Shown here piece after piece: positions 8,468 through 18,851 of a DNA stretch of 64,000 bases. How positions within the stretch are numbered: the first letter of the stretch is position 1; each line of letters starts with the position of its first letter. The notes under the pieces were generated by a model that was given only the letters and a program-made list of their open reading frames with translations, made no database searches and was not told where the DNA came from. Both the position numbers and the translations under genes were made by a program. The stretch lies in assembly GCF_021555175.1 (NCBI RefSeq), contig NZ_JAKGRW010000009.1:1-64000 (forward strand). The letters are read 5' to 3'. This DNA is from Nocardioides alcanivorans (GTDB taxonomy: Bacteria > Actinomycetota > Actinomycetes > Propionibacteriales > Nocardioidaceae).

Positions 8468-10467
8468 CCAGCAACCCTGTTTCAGTGACTCCGGCGGCTC
8501 CCACGGTGGCGACGCCCGGACGTTTCGCCGGTGTGCTTCGTGGCATCGTGCGCGACCCACTGGCCGTCCTCGGACTGCTCTTCCTGCTCGCCGTGGCTCT
8601 CGCCGCTCTCGCGCCCGGGCTGCTCTCGCCCCACGACCCCCTGGCCCGCAACCTGGACCACTCGCTCGAAGGCCCTTCTCGTGGCTTCTGGCTGGGGACC
8701 GATCTGCTGGGACGTGACACCTTCTCGCGCTTGGTGTACTCCAGCCGGAGCGCCGTGCTCGCCGGCTTGGAGGCCACCGGAATCGCACTTGTCATCGGCG
8801 TACCGGTCGGGTTGGCGGCAGGATTCTTCGGCGGCTGGTTCGACAAGGTGACGATGCGGATCGTGGACGCCGTCACGGCCCTTCCCGGCATGATCATCGC
8901 CATCGCGGTGATTGCCGCGATCGGCCCCGGCGTCGTCCAGGCGATGTTTGCACTCGGCCTGATCTTCTCCACCACGTTCGTGCGGGTCACCCGCGGTGAG
9001 GTGCTGGTGGTCCGTGAGCAGCAGTACGTCGAGGCGGCGCACGTCACCGGCGTGCCGTGGACGCGGATCCTCGGTCGACACGTGCTGCCCAACATCATGG
9101 GCCCGCTCGTCGTGCAGACCTCCCTGACCATGGCCGCAGCGTTGCTCGCCGAGGCCGCGCTCTCGTTCCTGGGCCTGAGCGCCCAACCACCGACCGCGAC
9201 GTGGGGCGTGATGGTTGCCCAGGGTGGCACCCTCATCAGCCAGCAGCCTTTCCTGATCATTCCACCGGGCCTTGCGATCGGCCTCACGGTGCTGAGCCTC
9301 AACCTCGTCGGAGATGCGCTGCTCGGGGTGCTCCGTGGGGAGCCACGGCAGCTGGGGCGCCGGCTGCGGCAACTGGCCGGTCCCGGCGTCGGGACGACCG
9401 TCGCCGTGCCTCCCACGTCGTCCGCCCAGGTTGTCGAGAACGGCCCGCGCCGAGTCGGTGGGGCGGGCGGAGCCCAGGCGCCGCTCTTCGACGTGCGCGG
9501 GCTGGGTGTCTCCTACCTTGCGGACACCCGCACCGTGCAGATCATCGAGGACGTGTCGTTCTCGGTGCATGCGGGCGAGACCCTGGGGCTGGTTGGCGAG
9601 TCCGGCAGCGGCAAGACGATCACCGCGCTCGCCACGATGGGTCTGCTCCCGCACGGCATGGTCGCCACGAGCGGGTCGGTCCGGCTCGAGGGGCAGGAGC
9701 TCCTCGGCCTGCGCGAGCGTGACCTCAACGGGGTCCGGGGTGACCGGATCGCGATGGTCTTCCAGGAGCCCAGCAGTGCGCTCAACCCCGCCTTCACGAT
9801 CGGCAACCAGATCACCGAGGCGCTCCGCACCCATCAGGAGGTCTCGCGCAAGGAGGCGCGGATCCGGGCGATCGACCTGCTGCAGCGGGTCGGTATCCGA
9901 GAGCCGCAGCACCGGATCGGCGACTACCCCCATGAGCTCTCCGGTGGCATGGCGCAGCGGGCCATGGTGGCGCTGGCAATCAGCTGCGACCCGGTGCTGT
10001 TGATCGCCGATGAGCCGACCACGGCGCTCGACGTGACCCTGAAGCGCCAGATCGGCGACCTGTTGCTCGACCTCCAGGACGAGTCCAAGATGGCGATGAT
10101 CTTCGTGACCCACGAGCTCGGCATGATCGCCCAGCTCGCGGACCGGGTGGCGGTGATGTATGCCGGCGAGGTCGTCGAGGAGTGCTCGGTGGAGACGATG
10201 TTCGCCTCGCCGTCGCACCCCTACACCGCGGCGCTCATCGAGTCCGCGCGTCAGGACCGGCCGCGCGGTACGGCGCTCGAGGTGATCCCCGGGGGCGTGC
10301 CGGTGCCCGGAAGCTGGCCCGATGCCTGCCGGTTCGCGCCGCGGTGTGCGGCCGCCGTACCTGCGTGCACCACGGCCTCGGTGCCGCTGGTGGAGACGCC
10401 GGACGGGCGGGCACGGTGCATCCGGGTCGAGGAGTTGCTGCAGATCGAGTCGAGAGGGGGCCGCTGA
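8464..10467 (+). CDS. Fused ABC permease-ATPase (DppC-DppD type)
   Basis: 667 residues combining two subunits normally encoded separately. Residues 1-300 form a DppC-type permease (FWLGTDLLGRDTFSRLVYSSR, then VTGVPWTRILGRHVLPNI and AALSFLGLSAQPPTATWG). A linker of about 40 Gly/Ala/Pro-rich residues leads to a DppD-type ATPase with Walker A GESGSGKT, signature LSGGMAQR, Walker B LLIADEPTTALD and the C-terminal peptide-importer motif CRFAPRCAAAVPAC, whose cysteines can hold an iron-sulfur cluster in this family. The GTG at 8464 overlaps the upstream stop; longer starts would run into the previous gene. Such fusions are known in actinobacteria. It powers uptake of the binding-protein ligand. Confidence 0.92.
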   Translation: MTSNPVSVTPAAPTVATPGRFAGVLRGIVRDPLAVLGLLFLLAVALAALAPGLLSPHDPLARNLDHSLEGPSRGFWLGTDLLGRDTFSRLVYSSRSAVLAGLEATGIALVIGVPVGLAAGFFGGWFDKVTMRIVDAVTALPGMIIAIAVIAAIGPGVVQAMFALGLIFSTTFVRVTRGEVLVVREQQYVEAAHVTGVPWTRILGRHVLPNIMGPLVVQTSLTMAAALLAEAALSFLGLSAQPPTATWGVMVAQGGTLISQQPFLIIPPGLAIGLTVLSLNLVGDALLGVLRGEPRQLGRRLRQLAGPGVGTTVAVPPTSSAQVVENGPRRVGGAGGAQAPLFDVRGLGVSYLADTRTVQIIEDVSFSVHAGETLGLVGESGSGKTITALATMGLLPHGMVATSGSVRLEGQELLGLRERDLNGVRGDRIAMVFQEPSSALNPAFTIGNQITEALRTHQEVSRKEARIRAIDLLQRVGIREPQHRIGDYPHELSGGMAQRAMVALAISCDPVLLIADEPTTALDVTLKRQIGDLLLDLQDESKMAMIFVTHELGMIAQLADRVAVMYAGEVVEECSVETMFASPSHPYTAALIESARQDRPRGTALEVIPGGVPVPGSWPDACRFAPRCAAAVPACTTASVPLVETPDGRARCIRVEELLQIESRGGR

Positions 10468-10468
10468 G

Positions 10469-11296
10469 ATGGCGGAGGAGTTGCTGCGGATCGAGGACGT
10501 CACGATCAGCTACCCCTCGCGGGGGTGGTTCACGCGGTCGGTGCCGGCGGTGGAGGGGGTCAGCCTCACCCTGGGTGCAGGTCAGACGCTGGGAGTGGTC
10601 GGTGAGTCCGGCTCCGGCAAGACGACGATCGCGCGCGCGGTGTTGCGCCTGCTCGGCTGTCAGTCCGGTCGCATCTGGTTCAAGGACCACGAGGTCACCG
10701 CCTTCAAGCGAGTGCCGAAGTGGTACCGCCGGGAGGTGCAGGCGATTTTCCAGGACCCGACCGCCTCGCTCAACCCAGCGTGGACGATCGAGGACATCAT
10801 TGCCGAGCCGATCCGCGTTCACGAGTCGAACGACGCGTCGCTGATCCGGAGCCGGGTCTCCGAACTGCTCACCCAGGTGGGCCTGGAGCCCGAGATGGCC
10901 AGCCGTCGTCCGATCGCCTTCTCCGGAGGGCAGCGGCAGCGCATCGGCATCGCCCGTGCCCTGGCGAGTCGTCCCTCCCTGATCGTCTGCGACGAGCCGG
11001 TCAGCGCCCTCGACGTCTCCACGCAGAGCACCATCGTCAACCTGCTCAACGACGTCCAGCGTGAGACGGGTGTCGCCTACCTGTTCATCGGCCACGACCT
11101 CGCGCTGATGCGCCACGTGAGCGACCGGCTCGCGGTGGTCCATCACGGCCGCCTCGTCGAGGAGGGGCCGGCCGAGCAGGTCTACTCGGCTCCGCAACAG
11201 GCCTACACCGCCGATCTCCTGGCGGCCACCCCGTCGCTCGATCCCCACACCCGCCGACGTGCCCTGGCCGGACCGGCTGAGAGGAAGACATGCTGA
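10469..11296 (+). CDS. ABC transporter ATPase, DppF class
   Basis: 275-residue nucleotide-binding subunit. Walker A GESGSGKTT, Q-loop FQDPTASLNPAW, signature FSGGQRQRIGIARAL, Walker B LIVCDEPVSALD and H-loop HDLALMRHVSDR are all intact. The ATG at 10469 lies two bases after the fusion gene's stop. Its own stop overlaps the next start by seven bases. Forms the heterodimeric ATPase with the C-terminal half of the fused protein. Confidence 0.93.
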   Translation: MAEELLRIEDVTISYPSRGWFTRSVPAVEGVSLTLGAGQTLGVVGESGSGKTTIARAVLRLLGCQSGRIWFKDHEVTAFKRVPKWYRREVQAIFQDPTASLNPAWTIEDIIAEPIRVHESNDASLIRSRVSELLTQVGLEPEMASRRPIAFSGGQRQRIGIARALASRPSLIVCDEPVSALDVSTQSTIVNLLNDVQRETGVAYLFIGHDLALMRHVSDRLAVVHHGRLVEEGPAEQVYSAPQQAYTADLLAATPSLDPHTRRRALAGPAERKTC

Positions 11297-12827
11297 ACTG
11301 GAACCAACTCCTGGCCTGGCGGGCCGAGGTCGACCCGGATGCTCCCGCCCTGGTCGATGACCTCGGTACGTCGCTGACCTACGCCGAGCTGGCCGCTCGG
11401 ATCGACGGACTCGCCGGCGCTTGGGCGGAGCGCGGGATCGGAGCCGGCGACGTGGTGGCGATCCTCGCCCACAACAGTGCCGACTGGATGGCCCATCTCT
11501 TCGCACTGACCGACCTCGGTGCGGTACCGGCCGCGATCAACCATCGGGTGGCGCCCCAGGAGCTCGCGGGCCTGGTCGACCTCGCCGGCCCGCGCGGCAT
11601 CCTGGTCGATGAGCCAGGTACTGCTCTGCTCGCCGCTGCCGGAGTCGAGCTCCCGGTGACGGTGACCACTGAGGAGGCCGCGCAGCCCACCTTCGCCCGT
11701 CCGCGCCCTCACTCCACCCACGTGCGGGTCTCTCCGCAGGATCCGGCGGTGCTGCTGCACACGAGCGGCACCACCGGCAATCTGCCGAAGTTCGTCCCGG
11801 TCTCCCATCAGCGCCTGATGAGTTCTGCGATGTATCTGAAGCTGACCGTTCCCGAGGCCCAGCCCGGCTCGCGGCACCTGCGCGCGATGCCGCTCTTCCA
11901 CCTTGCCGGACTTGCCAACGTCACCTATCCGCTCTTCATCGGCGGCACGGCCCACGTGCATTCCTCCTTCCGCCCCGCGGCCTTCCTCGACGCGTTGGTC
12001 GAGCACCGCATCCAGTTCACCAACCTGGTGCCGACGGCGATCGCGATGCTCATCGACGAGGTGCGCTCCCGGGAGTCCGCGCCGGACCTTTCTGCCCTTG
12101 TCGAGATCGGTTACGGCGCCTCACCGATCTCGCCGGCCCTGCTGCGTGAGGCGATCGAGATCCTCGGCTGCCGTTTCCGGCAGAACTACGGGTGCACCGA
12201 GACCGGCGGTTTCCCGGTCTCCACGCTCGACCCCGCCGATCACACGCCGGACTCGCCACGACTGCACACCGCGGGCAAGCCGGCCCTGGGCTGGCACTTG
12301 CGCATCGTCGACGCGCAGTTGCGAGACGTACCGGTTGGGACCCCGGGCGAGATCCTGGTGCGAGGCAGCCTCCCGTTCGACGGCTACTGGAACAACCCCG
12401 AGGCGACAGCCGAGGCACTGACCCCGACGGCTACTGGCGGATCGGAGACATCGGCGTGCTCGACGAGGACGGCTACCTCAGCCTGGTGGACCGGGCCAAG
12501 GACATGGTGATCTCCGGCGGGGAGAACGTCTACCCGGCCGAGATCGAGCGGGTGCTCGGCGAGCATCCGGCGGTCGCGGAGATCGCGGTGATCGGGATCC
12601 CCGACGACCGGTGGGGCGAGACCCTGCACGCGGTCGTCGTCACCCGGGCGGAGCAGACGTTCGACGAGGAGGAGTTGTTGGCATGGTCGAGGGATCGGTT
12701 GGCGGGCTTCAAGTGCCCGCGGTCGGTCGAACTGGTGACCGAGTTGCCGCGCAACGCGACCGGCAAGGTGCTGAAGCGGGTGCTGCGCGAGCGGCACTGG
12801 CAGGGCCGGGAGAGGGCGGTCTCATGA
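11290..12827 (+). CDS. Acyl-CoA synthetase / AMP-dependent ligase (frameshifted)
   Basis: Class I adenylate-forming enzyme converting a carboxylic acid plus ATP and CoA to an acyl-CoA. The P-loop-like motif HTSGTTGNLPK, the acceptor-site motif QNYGCTETGG, GDIGVLDEDGYL, VDRAKDMVISGGENVYPAEIE and the C-terminal catalytic NATGKVLKRVL are present. The first 380 residues are in one frame and the rest in another; the switch is near 12417-12425, between EATAEAL and DPDGYWRIGDIG. The span of 1538 nt plus one base is 513 codons. The gene overlaps the upstream ATPase gene, so it is co-transcribed. A second ligase of this class is encoded at 17310. Substrate unknown. Confidence 0.88.
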
Positions 12828-14393
12828 GCGAGCACGGCCGGCGCCCCAACATCGTGCTGATCACCGGAGACCAGCTGCGAGCCGACCACCTCGGTTTCGG
12901 CGGCAACACGGTGGTGCGTACGCCGCATCTCGACGCGATCGCCGAGCGCGGCACCGTCTTCGACCGCGGCTACGTCGCGAACCCCGTATGCATGCCCAAT
13001 CGCTCGAGCCTGCTCACCGCACGGGTGCCCTCCTCGCACGGCACCCGCTTCAACGGCATCCCGCTCGACCATGACGCGGACACGTTCGTACGTCGGCTCC
13101 GTGATGCTGGGTACCGCACCGGTCTCGTCGGCAAGGCGCACCTGCAGAACATCGGCCACCACCCGAAGGTCGCCGCCGGCCACCGCCGTGAGGTGTTCGG
13201 CTCCGCGGCGGCCGGCGACGTACTCGATCGGCGTTGGCCCGCGGGCTGGGACCAGTACGAGAACCTGGAGCGGCATCGCGCCGGCTGGGTCGAGATGCCC
13301 GAGGACTTCTACGGCTTCGAGCACGTGGAGCTCGCCATCGACCACGCCGACTACTGCGGTGGTCACTACGAGCATTGGCTCCGCGACCGCGGCTTCGACC
13401 CGGCGCAGCGCGGTGAGAATGCCGCGCTCGAGGTCTCCTCGTCGTGGCGCCAGGTCTATCGGCCGGCGATGCCCGAGGAGCTGTATCCGACGGCCTGGGT
13501 GGGGAGCGCTCCGGCGACTTCATCCGTGAGGCGGCCGGCGAGCCGTTCTTCCTGCACATGTCGTTCCCGGATCCGCACCATCCCTTCACCCCGCCGGGCC
13601 GCTACTACGACATGTATGACCCCGCGGAGCTGGAGCTGCCGGAGACCTTCTGGGCCGACCACACCCGGTCGATGCCGCACCTGCGTCAGTGGAGCCGCAA
13701 GCGCGGCGAGCAGCCGAGCAAGATGATGCCGTTCGCTGCGACCGAGGAGCAGTTCCGCGAAGCGCTCGCCAAGCAGTACGGCGCGATCACCTTCATCGAC
13801 GATGTCGTCGGTCGGATCGTCGCCGAGCTCGAGGAGCGCGGCGAACTGGAGAACACGGTCTTCGTCATCACCAGCGACCACGGCGACATGTTCGGCGATC
13901 AGGGCGTGATGCTGAAGATGGCGATGCACTACGAGGGTCCGATCCGGGTGCCCTACGTGCTCTCGGGCCCGGGCTGTGCCAGCGCCAGGAGTGACGCGTT
14001 CGCCTCGACGCTCGACATCGGGCCGACGCTCCTCGACCTGGCCGGCGCCGACCCGATGCCCGGCGTCCATGGGCGGAGCCAGGTCGCGGTGCTGACCGAC
14101 GCCGAGGCGAGCGTCCGCGACGAGGTCTACATCGAGGAGGACGAGATGTTCGACGCGATCGGGGCGGGGGTGCCGCTGCGGATGCGCACCCTGGTCACCG
14201 ACTCGGGACGGATCTCCGTCTACGAGGGAGCGAGCTCGGTGAGCTCTTCCTGCACGACACTGATCCCCGGGAGACCGACAACCGGTGGCAGGACCCGGAC
14301 GCCGCCGCCGACAAGGGCGAGTTCCTGGTGCGGCTGGTGCAGGCGCAGATGGCGCACAGCGACATCTGCCGGGTCCCGAGTGCGATGGCCTGA
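12824..14393 (+). CDS. Type I (formylglycine) sulfatase (two frameshifts)
   Basis: Alkaline-phosphatase-superfamily sulfatase hydrolysing sulfate (or phosphonate) esters. NIVLITGDQLRADHLG carries the first metal ligands. VCMPNRSSLLTAR contains the C-x-P-x-R motif; C56 is converted to formylglycine by a separate FGE enzyme. FVITSDHGDMFGDQG near the middle supplies the second metal site. No signal peptide is visible, so it acts in the cytoplasm, after import. Two frame breaks are needed: near 13500 (PTAWVG to ERSGDFIRE) and near 14230 (ISVYEG to LGELFLHDTDPRETDNRW). The span of 1570 nt plus two bases is 524 codons. Start ATG overlaps the upstream stop. Confidence 0.87.
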
Positions 14394-14396
14394 TCC

Positions 14397-15152
14397 ATGA
14401 CGCTCGAATCAGCAGCGACCGTCCGCTCCGCTCCTCGCTATGAGGCGGTCGCGCAGGAACTGATCCAACAGATCGAGGCCGCGGTCTATCCGGTCGGCAG
14501 CAAGATGCCGACGGAGATCGAGCTGGCCGAGACGTTCGGAGTCTCCCGGGCGACGGTCCGTTCTGCCCTCGACACACTCGCGGGCCTCGGCCTGGTCTCC
14601 CGTCGCCGGCGGATCGGCACCGTTGTCGAGGCGGTCCGTCCGCCCGTCGGCTACGCGCGCACCGTCACCACCATGAACGAGCTGGTGCAGTACTCCACCG
14701 AGACGGTGCGGCGCTTCCTGAGCAGCCGGGCGACGGTGGTCGACAGTGGCCTCGCCGTCCGGCTCGGCCTCACCGAGGGGACGCCGATGGTGCACGTCCA
14801 GATGTTGCGGCTGCTCAACGCCGGCCAGCGCCCCTTGTGCCACACCGACTTGTTCCTGGCACCCGATGTCGCGGAGCGGGTGGGTGATGCGGTGCAGCGG
14901 CCCGACGGACTGGTCAACGACATCATCGAGCAGCGCACCGGGGTGGTGACGGCCCGTGTGGACCAGCGACTCCGGGCGCGCGCCGTACCCGGCGAGCTGG
15001 CAGAACTGCTGGAGGCCGACGCCGGTTCCCCCGCTCTCGAGGTGTTGCGGACCTACATCGGCACTGCGGGAACTCGACACCTGACCACGGTCTCGCTCCA
15101 CCCGGCGGACCGTTTCGAGTTCAACCTGACCATGGACCGCGCCCAAGGATGA
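14397..15152 (+). CDS. GntR-family regulator, HutC/UTRA type
   Basis: 251 residues. The N-terminal winged helix reads PRYEAVAQELIQQIEAAVYPVGSKMPTE with the recognition helix region FGVSRATVRSALDTLAGLGL. The C-terminal UTRA effector domain (residues 90-245) binds a small ligand. It starts three bases after the sulfatase stop, so it is in the same transcript and may sense an intermediate of the pathway. It could regulate the cluster together with the TetR protein at 21011. Confidence 0.9.
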   Translation: MTLESAATVRSAPRYEAVAQELIQQIEAAVYPVGSKMPTEIELAETFGVSRATVRSALDTLAGLGLVSRRRRIGTVVEAVRPPVGYARTVTTMNELVQYSTETVRRFLSSRATVVDSGLAVRLGLTEGTPMVHVQMLRLLNAGQRPLCHTDLFLAPDVAERVGDAVQRPDGLVNDIIEQRTGVVTARVDQRLRARAVPGELAELLEADAGSPALEVLRTYIGTAGTRHLTTVSLHPADRFEFNLTMDRAQG

Positions 15153-15203
15153 CGGTCCGGAGGCTCCCGCACGGGGCCGCCCCACACTTCACGGAGGTAA
15201 TAC

Positions 15204-16370
15204 GTGCGTATCGTCGAGATTCGTGAGATCGATGTCCCTCTCTCGGGCGCGATCTCGAACGCGGTGGTGGACTTCTCCCACCATCGGGTCTCCCTGGTCG
15301 CGGTGGTGACCGACGTCCGCCGTGCGGGTGTGCCGGTGGTGGGGGTGGCCTTCAACTCCATCGGGCGACACGCACAGGGCGGCATCCTTCGGGAGCGGAT
15401 GATCCCACGGGTCCTGGCCGCCGACCCGGCGACGTTGCAGGCGCCCGAAGGGGGCTTGCTGGATCCGGCCCGGGTGCTCGCGTGCGCCATGCGTGACGAG
15501 AAGCCCGGGGGTCACGGCGACCGGGCGGCGGCGGCGAGCGCGCTCGAGCTGGCCTGCTGGGACGCCTTGGCCAAGCATGCCGATGAGCCGGCGTACGCCA
15601 CCATCGCGCGGCACTTCGGCACCGTCGCCGCTGCCGCTGGTGTGCCGGTCTACGCCGCCGGTGGCTACTACCGCGACGGCGACGAGGTGACCGCGCTGCG
15701 TGCCGAGGTCCGGGAGTACCGCGATGCCGGCTATGAAGCGGTGAAGATCAAGATCGGCGGGCTTCCCCTGGAACGCGATCTGCGGCGGCTCGAAGCGGCC
15801 ATCGACGTCGCCGGCGGCGGTTCCCGGGTGGCCGTCGACGCCAACGGTGCCTTCGATCGCGATCGCGCCCTCACCTATGCCCAGGCCCTGGAGCCCTACG
15901 GGCTGCGCTGGTACGAGGAGGCGGTCGACCCGCTCGACTTCGCGCTGACCGCAGAGCTGGCTGAAGCGTACGGCGGCCCGATCGCCACCGGCGAGAACCT
16001 CTTCTCCGTGCAGGACGTCACCAACCTGTTGCGCTTCGGCGGGCTGCGGCCCGACCGCGACCTGCTGCAGATGGATGCGGGGCTGAGCTACGGACTCACT
16101 GAGTACGCCGGCATGATCGCCGAGATGGAGCGGCGCGGATTCGCCCGCGCGGCAGCCCTGCCTCATGGCGGGCACATGCTCAACCTGCACATCGTCGCTG
16201 GCCTCGGCCTCGGCGGTTGCGAAGCCTATCCGGGCGTCTTCCAGCCGTTCGGTGGCTACACCGACGCCTGCCGGGTCGAGGGCGGTCTGATCGTCCCGTC
16301 CGACGAGCCAGGCTTCGGACTCGAGGCCAAGGGCGGTCTCGACCAGCACATCGCGAGGTTGGTGGCATGA
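15204..16370 (+). CDS. D-tartrate dehydratase-like enolase-superfamily enzyme
   Basis: 388-residue mandelate racemase/muconate lactonizing family protein. From memory of the family it follows D-tartrate dehydratase (TarD of Bradyrhizobium) over its whole length: EKPGGHGDRA, VYAAGGYY, KIKIGGLPLERDLRRLEA, VDANGAFD, WYEEAVDPLDFAL, ATGENLFSVQDVTNLLRFGG, LRPDRDLLQMDAGLSYGL and PHGGHMLNLHIVAGLGLGG. Catalytic residues expected from TarD appear at matching places: K183 in the KxK motif, metal ligands D212, E238 and E264, D291 and H321. It should remove water from an alpha-hydroxy acid through an enolate. The real substrate may be a tartrate-like sugar acid. GTG start follows ACGGAGGTAATAC. Confidence 0.85.
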   Translation: MRIVEIREIDVPLSGAISNAVVDFSHHRVSLVAVVTDVRRAGVPVVGVAFNSIGRHAQGGILRERMIPRVLAADPATLQAPEGGLLDPARVLACAMRDEKPGGHGDRAAAASALELACWDALAKHADEPAYATIARHFGTVAAAAGVPVYAAGGYYRDGDEVTALRAEVREYRDAGYEAVKIKIGGLPLERDLRRLEAAIDVAGGGSRVAVDANGAFDRDRALTYAQALEPYGLRWYEEAVDPLDFALTAELAEAYGGPIATGENLFSVQDVTNLLRFGGLRPDRDLLQMDAGLSYGLTEYAGMIAEMERRGFARAAALPHGGHMLNLHIVAGLGLGGCEAYPGVFQPFGGYTDACRVEGGLIVPSDEPGFGLEAKGGLDQHIARLVA

Positions 16371-17308
16371 CCCTGGAGCGGACACGGATCGCCGTCGTCG
16401 GCTGCGGCGCGATGGGATCCGTCTACGCCGCGCGGCTGGCATCGGTCGGCCACGAGGTGCTGGTCGTCGATGCGTGGGCCGATCACGTGCGCGCGATCAA
16501 CGAGCACGGCCTGGCCCTCTCCGGACCGGACGGGGACCGGGTGGTGCGGATCTCCGCCCACACCGAGGTGCCAGCGGCAGTGGTGGACCTGGTGGTGCTC
16601 GCGGTCAAGGCGGCGCACGTCGCCGACGCGGCGGCCTCCCTCGCCCCACTGCTCGGCCCCGGCACCCAGGTGCTCACGATCCAGAACGGACTGGGCTCCG
16701 CTGAGCTGGTCGCGGAGATCGTTGGGGCGGAGCGGTTGGTGGTGGGCATCGCCAGCGGCTTCGGCGCATCGTTGCGGAGTCCGGGCAGCGCCCACCACAA
16801 CGCGATGCGCGCCCTGCGCTTCGGAGCACACGGCGGCGGGAGGCTCGAGCAGGTCGAGGAGATTGCCCAGGCCTGGCAACTGGCCGGCTTCGACGCCGAG
16901 GCGGTGCCGGAGATCCTGCCGATGCAGTGGGAGAAGCTGATCTGCAACGTGGCCTACAGCGCACCGTGCGCCCTCACTGGTCTGACCGTGAGCGAGGTGC
17001 GCGACGACGAGCATCTCGGCGCCGTGAGCCGGGCTGCGGCGACCGAGGCGTGGGAGGTCGCCCGCGCTGTCGGCGTCCGCCTGGAGGTCCAGGATCCGGT
17101 GGCGCTGGTGCGGGACTTCGCTGCTCGCATGCCTCTGGCCAAGCCGTCGGCGCTGCTCGACCTCGAGGCAGGTCGGGCGAGCGAGATCGATGTCATCAAC
17201 GGGGCGGTCCCGCGTGAGGCCGCCAAGGCAGGACTGGCGGCGCCGGTCAACGCGACCCTGACCGCGCTGGTCCGGGCACGTGAAGTGCGCCCGACTGAGG
17301 AGGACTGA
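16367..17308 (+). CDS. Ketopantoate reductase-family oxidoreductase
   Basis: 313 residues of the 2-dehydropantoate 2-reductase (ApbA/PanE) family. The NAD(P) fold reads IAVVGCGAMGSVYAARLASVG; VKAAHVADA and LTIQNGLGS follow the nucleotide site; MQWEKLICNVAYSAPCALTG is the C-terminal catalytic helix region with the conserved lysine. ATG overlaps the upstream TGA. Membership of this operon suggests it reduces or oxidises a pathway 2-keto or 2-hydroxy acid rather than serving pantothenate synthesis, but that is inference. Confidence 0.87.
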   Translation: MTLERTRIAVVGCGAMGSVYAARLASVGHEVLVVDAWADHVRAINEHGLALSGPDGDRVVRISAHTEVPAAVVDLVVLAVKAAHVADAAASLAPLLGPGTQVLTIQNGLGSAELVAEIVGAERLVVGIASGFGASLRSPGSAHHNAMRALRFGAHGGGRLEQVEEIAQAWQLAGFDAEAVPEILPMQWEKLICNVAYSAPCALTGLTVSEVRDDEHLGAVSRAAATEAWEVARAVGVRLEVQDPVALVRDFAARMPLAKPSALLDLEAGRASEIDVINGAVPREAAKAGLAAPVNATLTALVRAREVRPTEED

Positions 17309-17309
17309 A

Positions 17310-18839
17310 GTGTTTCCTGGGACCCATGCCGAGAGCACGCCTGAGAAGACCGCGGTGGTGATGGCTGACGGTCGCACCCTGACCTACCGGGAGCTCGACG
17401 AGAGCTCCGCCCGACTGGCGCAGTACTGGTGGTCGGAAGGGATCCGGCCCGACGACCGGGTCGCGGTCCTGGCCGAGAACTGCGCCGAGTACTTCACGGT
17501 GGTGTGGGCGGCGCTACGCAGCGGCCTGCACCTCACCCCGGTGAACTGGCACTTCTCCAGCGTCGAGGTGGCCCATGTCATCGCCGACTCGGGTGCCCGA
17601 TCAGTGGTGGTCTCCACTCGTTTCGCGCCGCTCCTGGCCGAGGCGTTGGCGGACGTCGATGGTTGCGCCGACCGACTTGTCTTCGGCGGGGACCACGCCG
17701 GCTTCGACCGCTACGAGCAGATCCTTGCGCGGATGCCGGCGGAGCGACTCGTCGACGAGCCGCGCGGCGACTTCATGATGTACACCTCCGGCACCACCGG
17801 TCACCCCAAGGGCGTGAAGCGCGACCTCTCCGGGCGGGACGTGCGCAACCCCCGCCAGCCCTACTTGGTGCCCCTGTTGGGACTGGACCAGCAGACGGTC
17901 ACGATGACTCCGGCACCGCTGTACCACGCGGCGCCACTCTTCCTCTCGATCGCGACGCAGGTCGCCGGCGGAACGGTGGTCTGCCCGGACGCCTTCGACC
18001 CCGAGCAGTCACTGGTGCTCATCGAGAGGCACCGGGTCACCCACAGTCAGTGGGTGCCGACCCACTTCCACCGGCTGTTGGCGCTGCCGCAGGAGGTCCG
18101 GGAGCGGTACGACGTCTCCTCGCTCCGGGTCGCCTCGCACACGGCCGCGCCGTGTCCGCCGCACCTGAAGCGGGCGATGATCGACTGGTGGGGTCCGGTC
18201 CTGCACGAGTACTACGGCGGCTCCGAGGGCGTGGGCATGACCTACTGCACCTCCCCGGAGTGGCTGGCACATCCGGGCACCGTGGGGCGGCCGATCGTCG
18301 GGCAGGTGCACGTCTGCGACGACGACGGCCGCGAGCTCGACGCCGGCGAGATCGGCCTCATCTACTTCGAGCCGCCCGGCGCCGCACTGAACTACCACAA
18401 CGACGACGCCAAGACCCGCAGTGTCTCCCATCCGGCGCACCCGTCCTGGAGCACGCTCGGGGACATCGGTCACGTCGACGAGGACGGCTATCTCTACCTC
18501 AGTGACCGGGCCACCTTCATGATCATCAGCGGCGGTGTGAACATCTATCCGCAGGAGACGGAGAACGCCCTGCTCGAGCACGCCTCCGTGCGAGACGCCG
18601 CTGTCTTCGGCGTCCCCCATGAAGAGATGGGCGAGGAGGTCGTCGCCCTCGTCGAGTTGGCCGACGACGCCAAGGGTTCCGCAGCGCTGGCGTCCGAGAT
18701 GATCGAGTTCGTGCGTGCGCGAATCGCCCATTACAAGGCACCGCGCCGGGTGCAGTTCGTCACCGATCTGCCGCGCACGCCCACCGGCAAGCTGCTCAAG
18801 CGTGAGGTGCGGGAGTCCTACCTCGCCGGGGAGGGTTGA
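17310..18839 (+). CDS. Acyl-CoA synthetase / AMP-dependent ligase
   Basis: 509-residue intact adenylate-forming ligase. It has MMYTSGTTGHPKGVKR, YYGGSEGVGMTYC, LGDIGHVDEDGYLYLSDRATF, MIISGGVNIYPQETENAL and the catalytic TPTGKLLKREV. It resembles actinobacterial FadD-type ligases for branched or unusual acids. A GTG start at 17310 follows GAGGAGGAC; the longer in-frame ATG at 17280 lies inside the preceding gene. It is the last gene of the rightward operon and converges on the LeuC-type gene 12 bases away. Confidence 0.9.
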   Translation: MFPGTHAESTPEKTAVVMADGRTLTYRELDESSARLAQYWWSEGIRPDDRVAVLAENCAEYFTVVWAALRSGLHLTPVNWHFSSVEVAHVIADSGARSVVVSTRFAPLLAEALADVDGCADRLVFGGDHAGFDRYEQILARMPAERLVDEPRGDFMMYTSGTTGHPKGVKRDLSGRDVRNPRQPYLVPLLGLDQQTVTMTPAPLYHAAPLFLSIATQVAGGTVVCPDAFDPEQSLVLIERHRVTHSQWVPTHFHRLLALPQEVRERYDVSSLRVASHTAAPCPPHLKRAMIDWWGPVLHEYYGGSEGVGMTYCTSPEWLAHPGTVGRPIVGQVHVCDDDGRELDAGEIGLIYFEPPGAALNYHNDDAKTRSVSHPAHPSWSTLGDIGHVDEDGYLYLSDRATFMIISGGVNIYPQETENALLEHASVRDAAVFGVPHEEMGEEVVALVELADDAKGSAALASEMIEFVRARIAHYKAPRRVQFVTDLPRTPTGKLLKREVRESYLAGEG

Positions 18840-18851
18840 GCTCGAGAGCTG

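Noticed and set aside
8482..10503. 673-residue minus-strand open frame over the fused permease-ATPase
   Set aside because: It mirrors the real gene's GC-rich third positions and has no recognisable domain.
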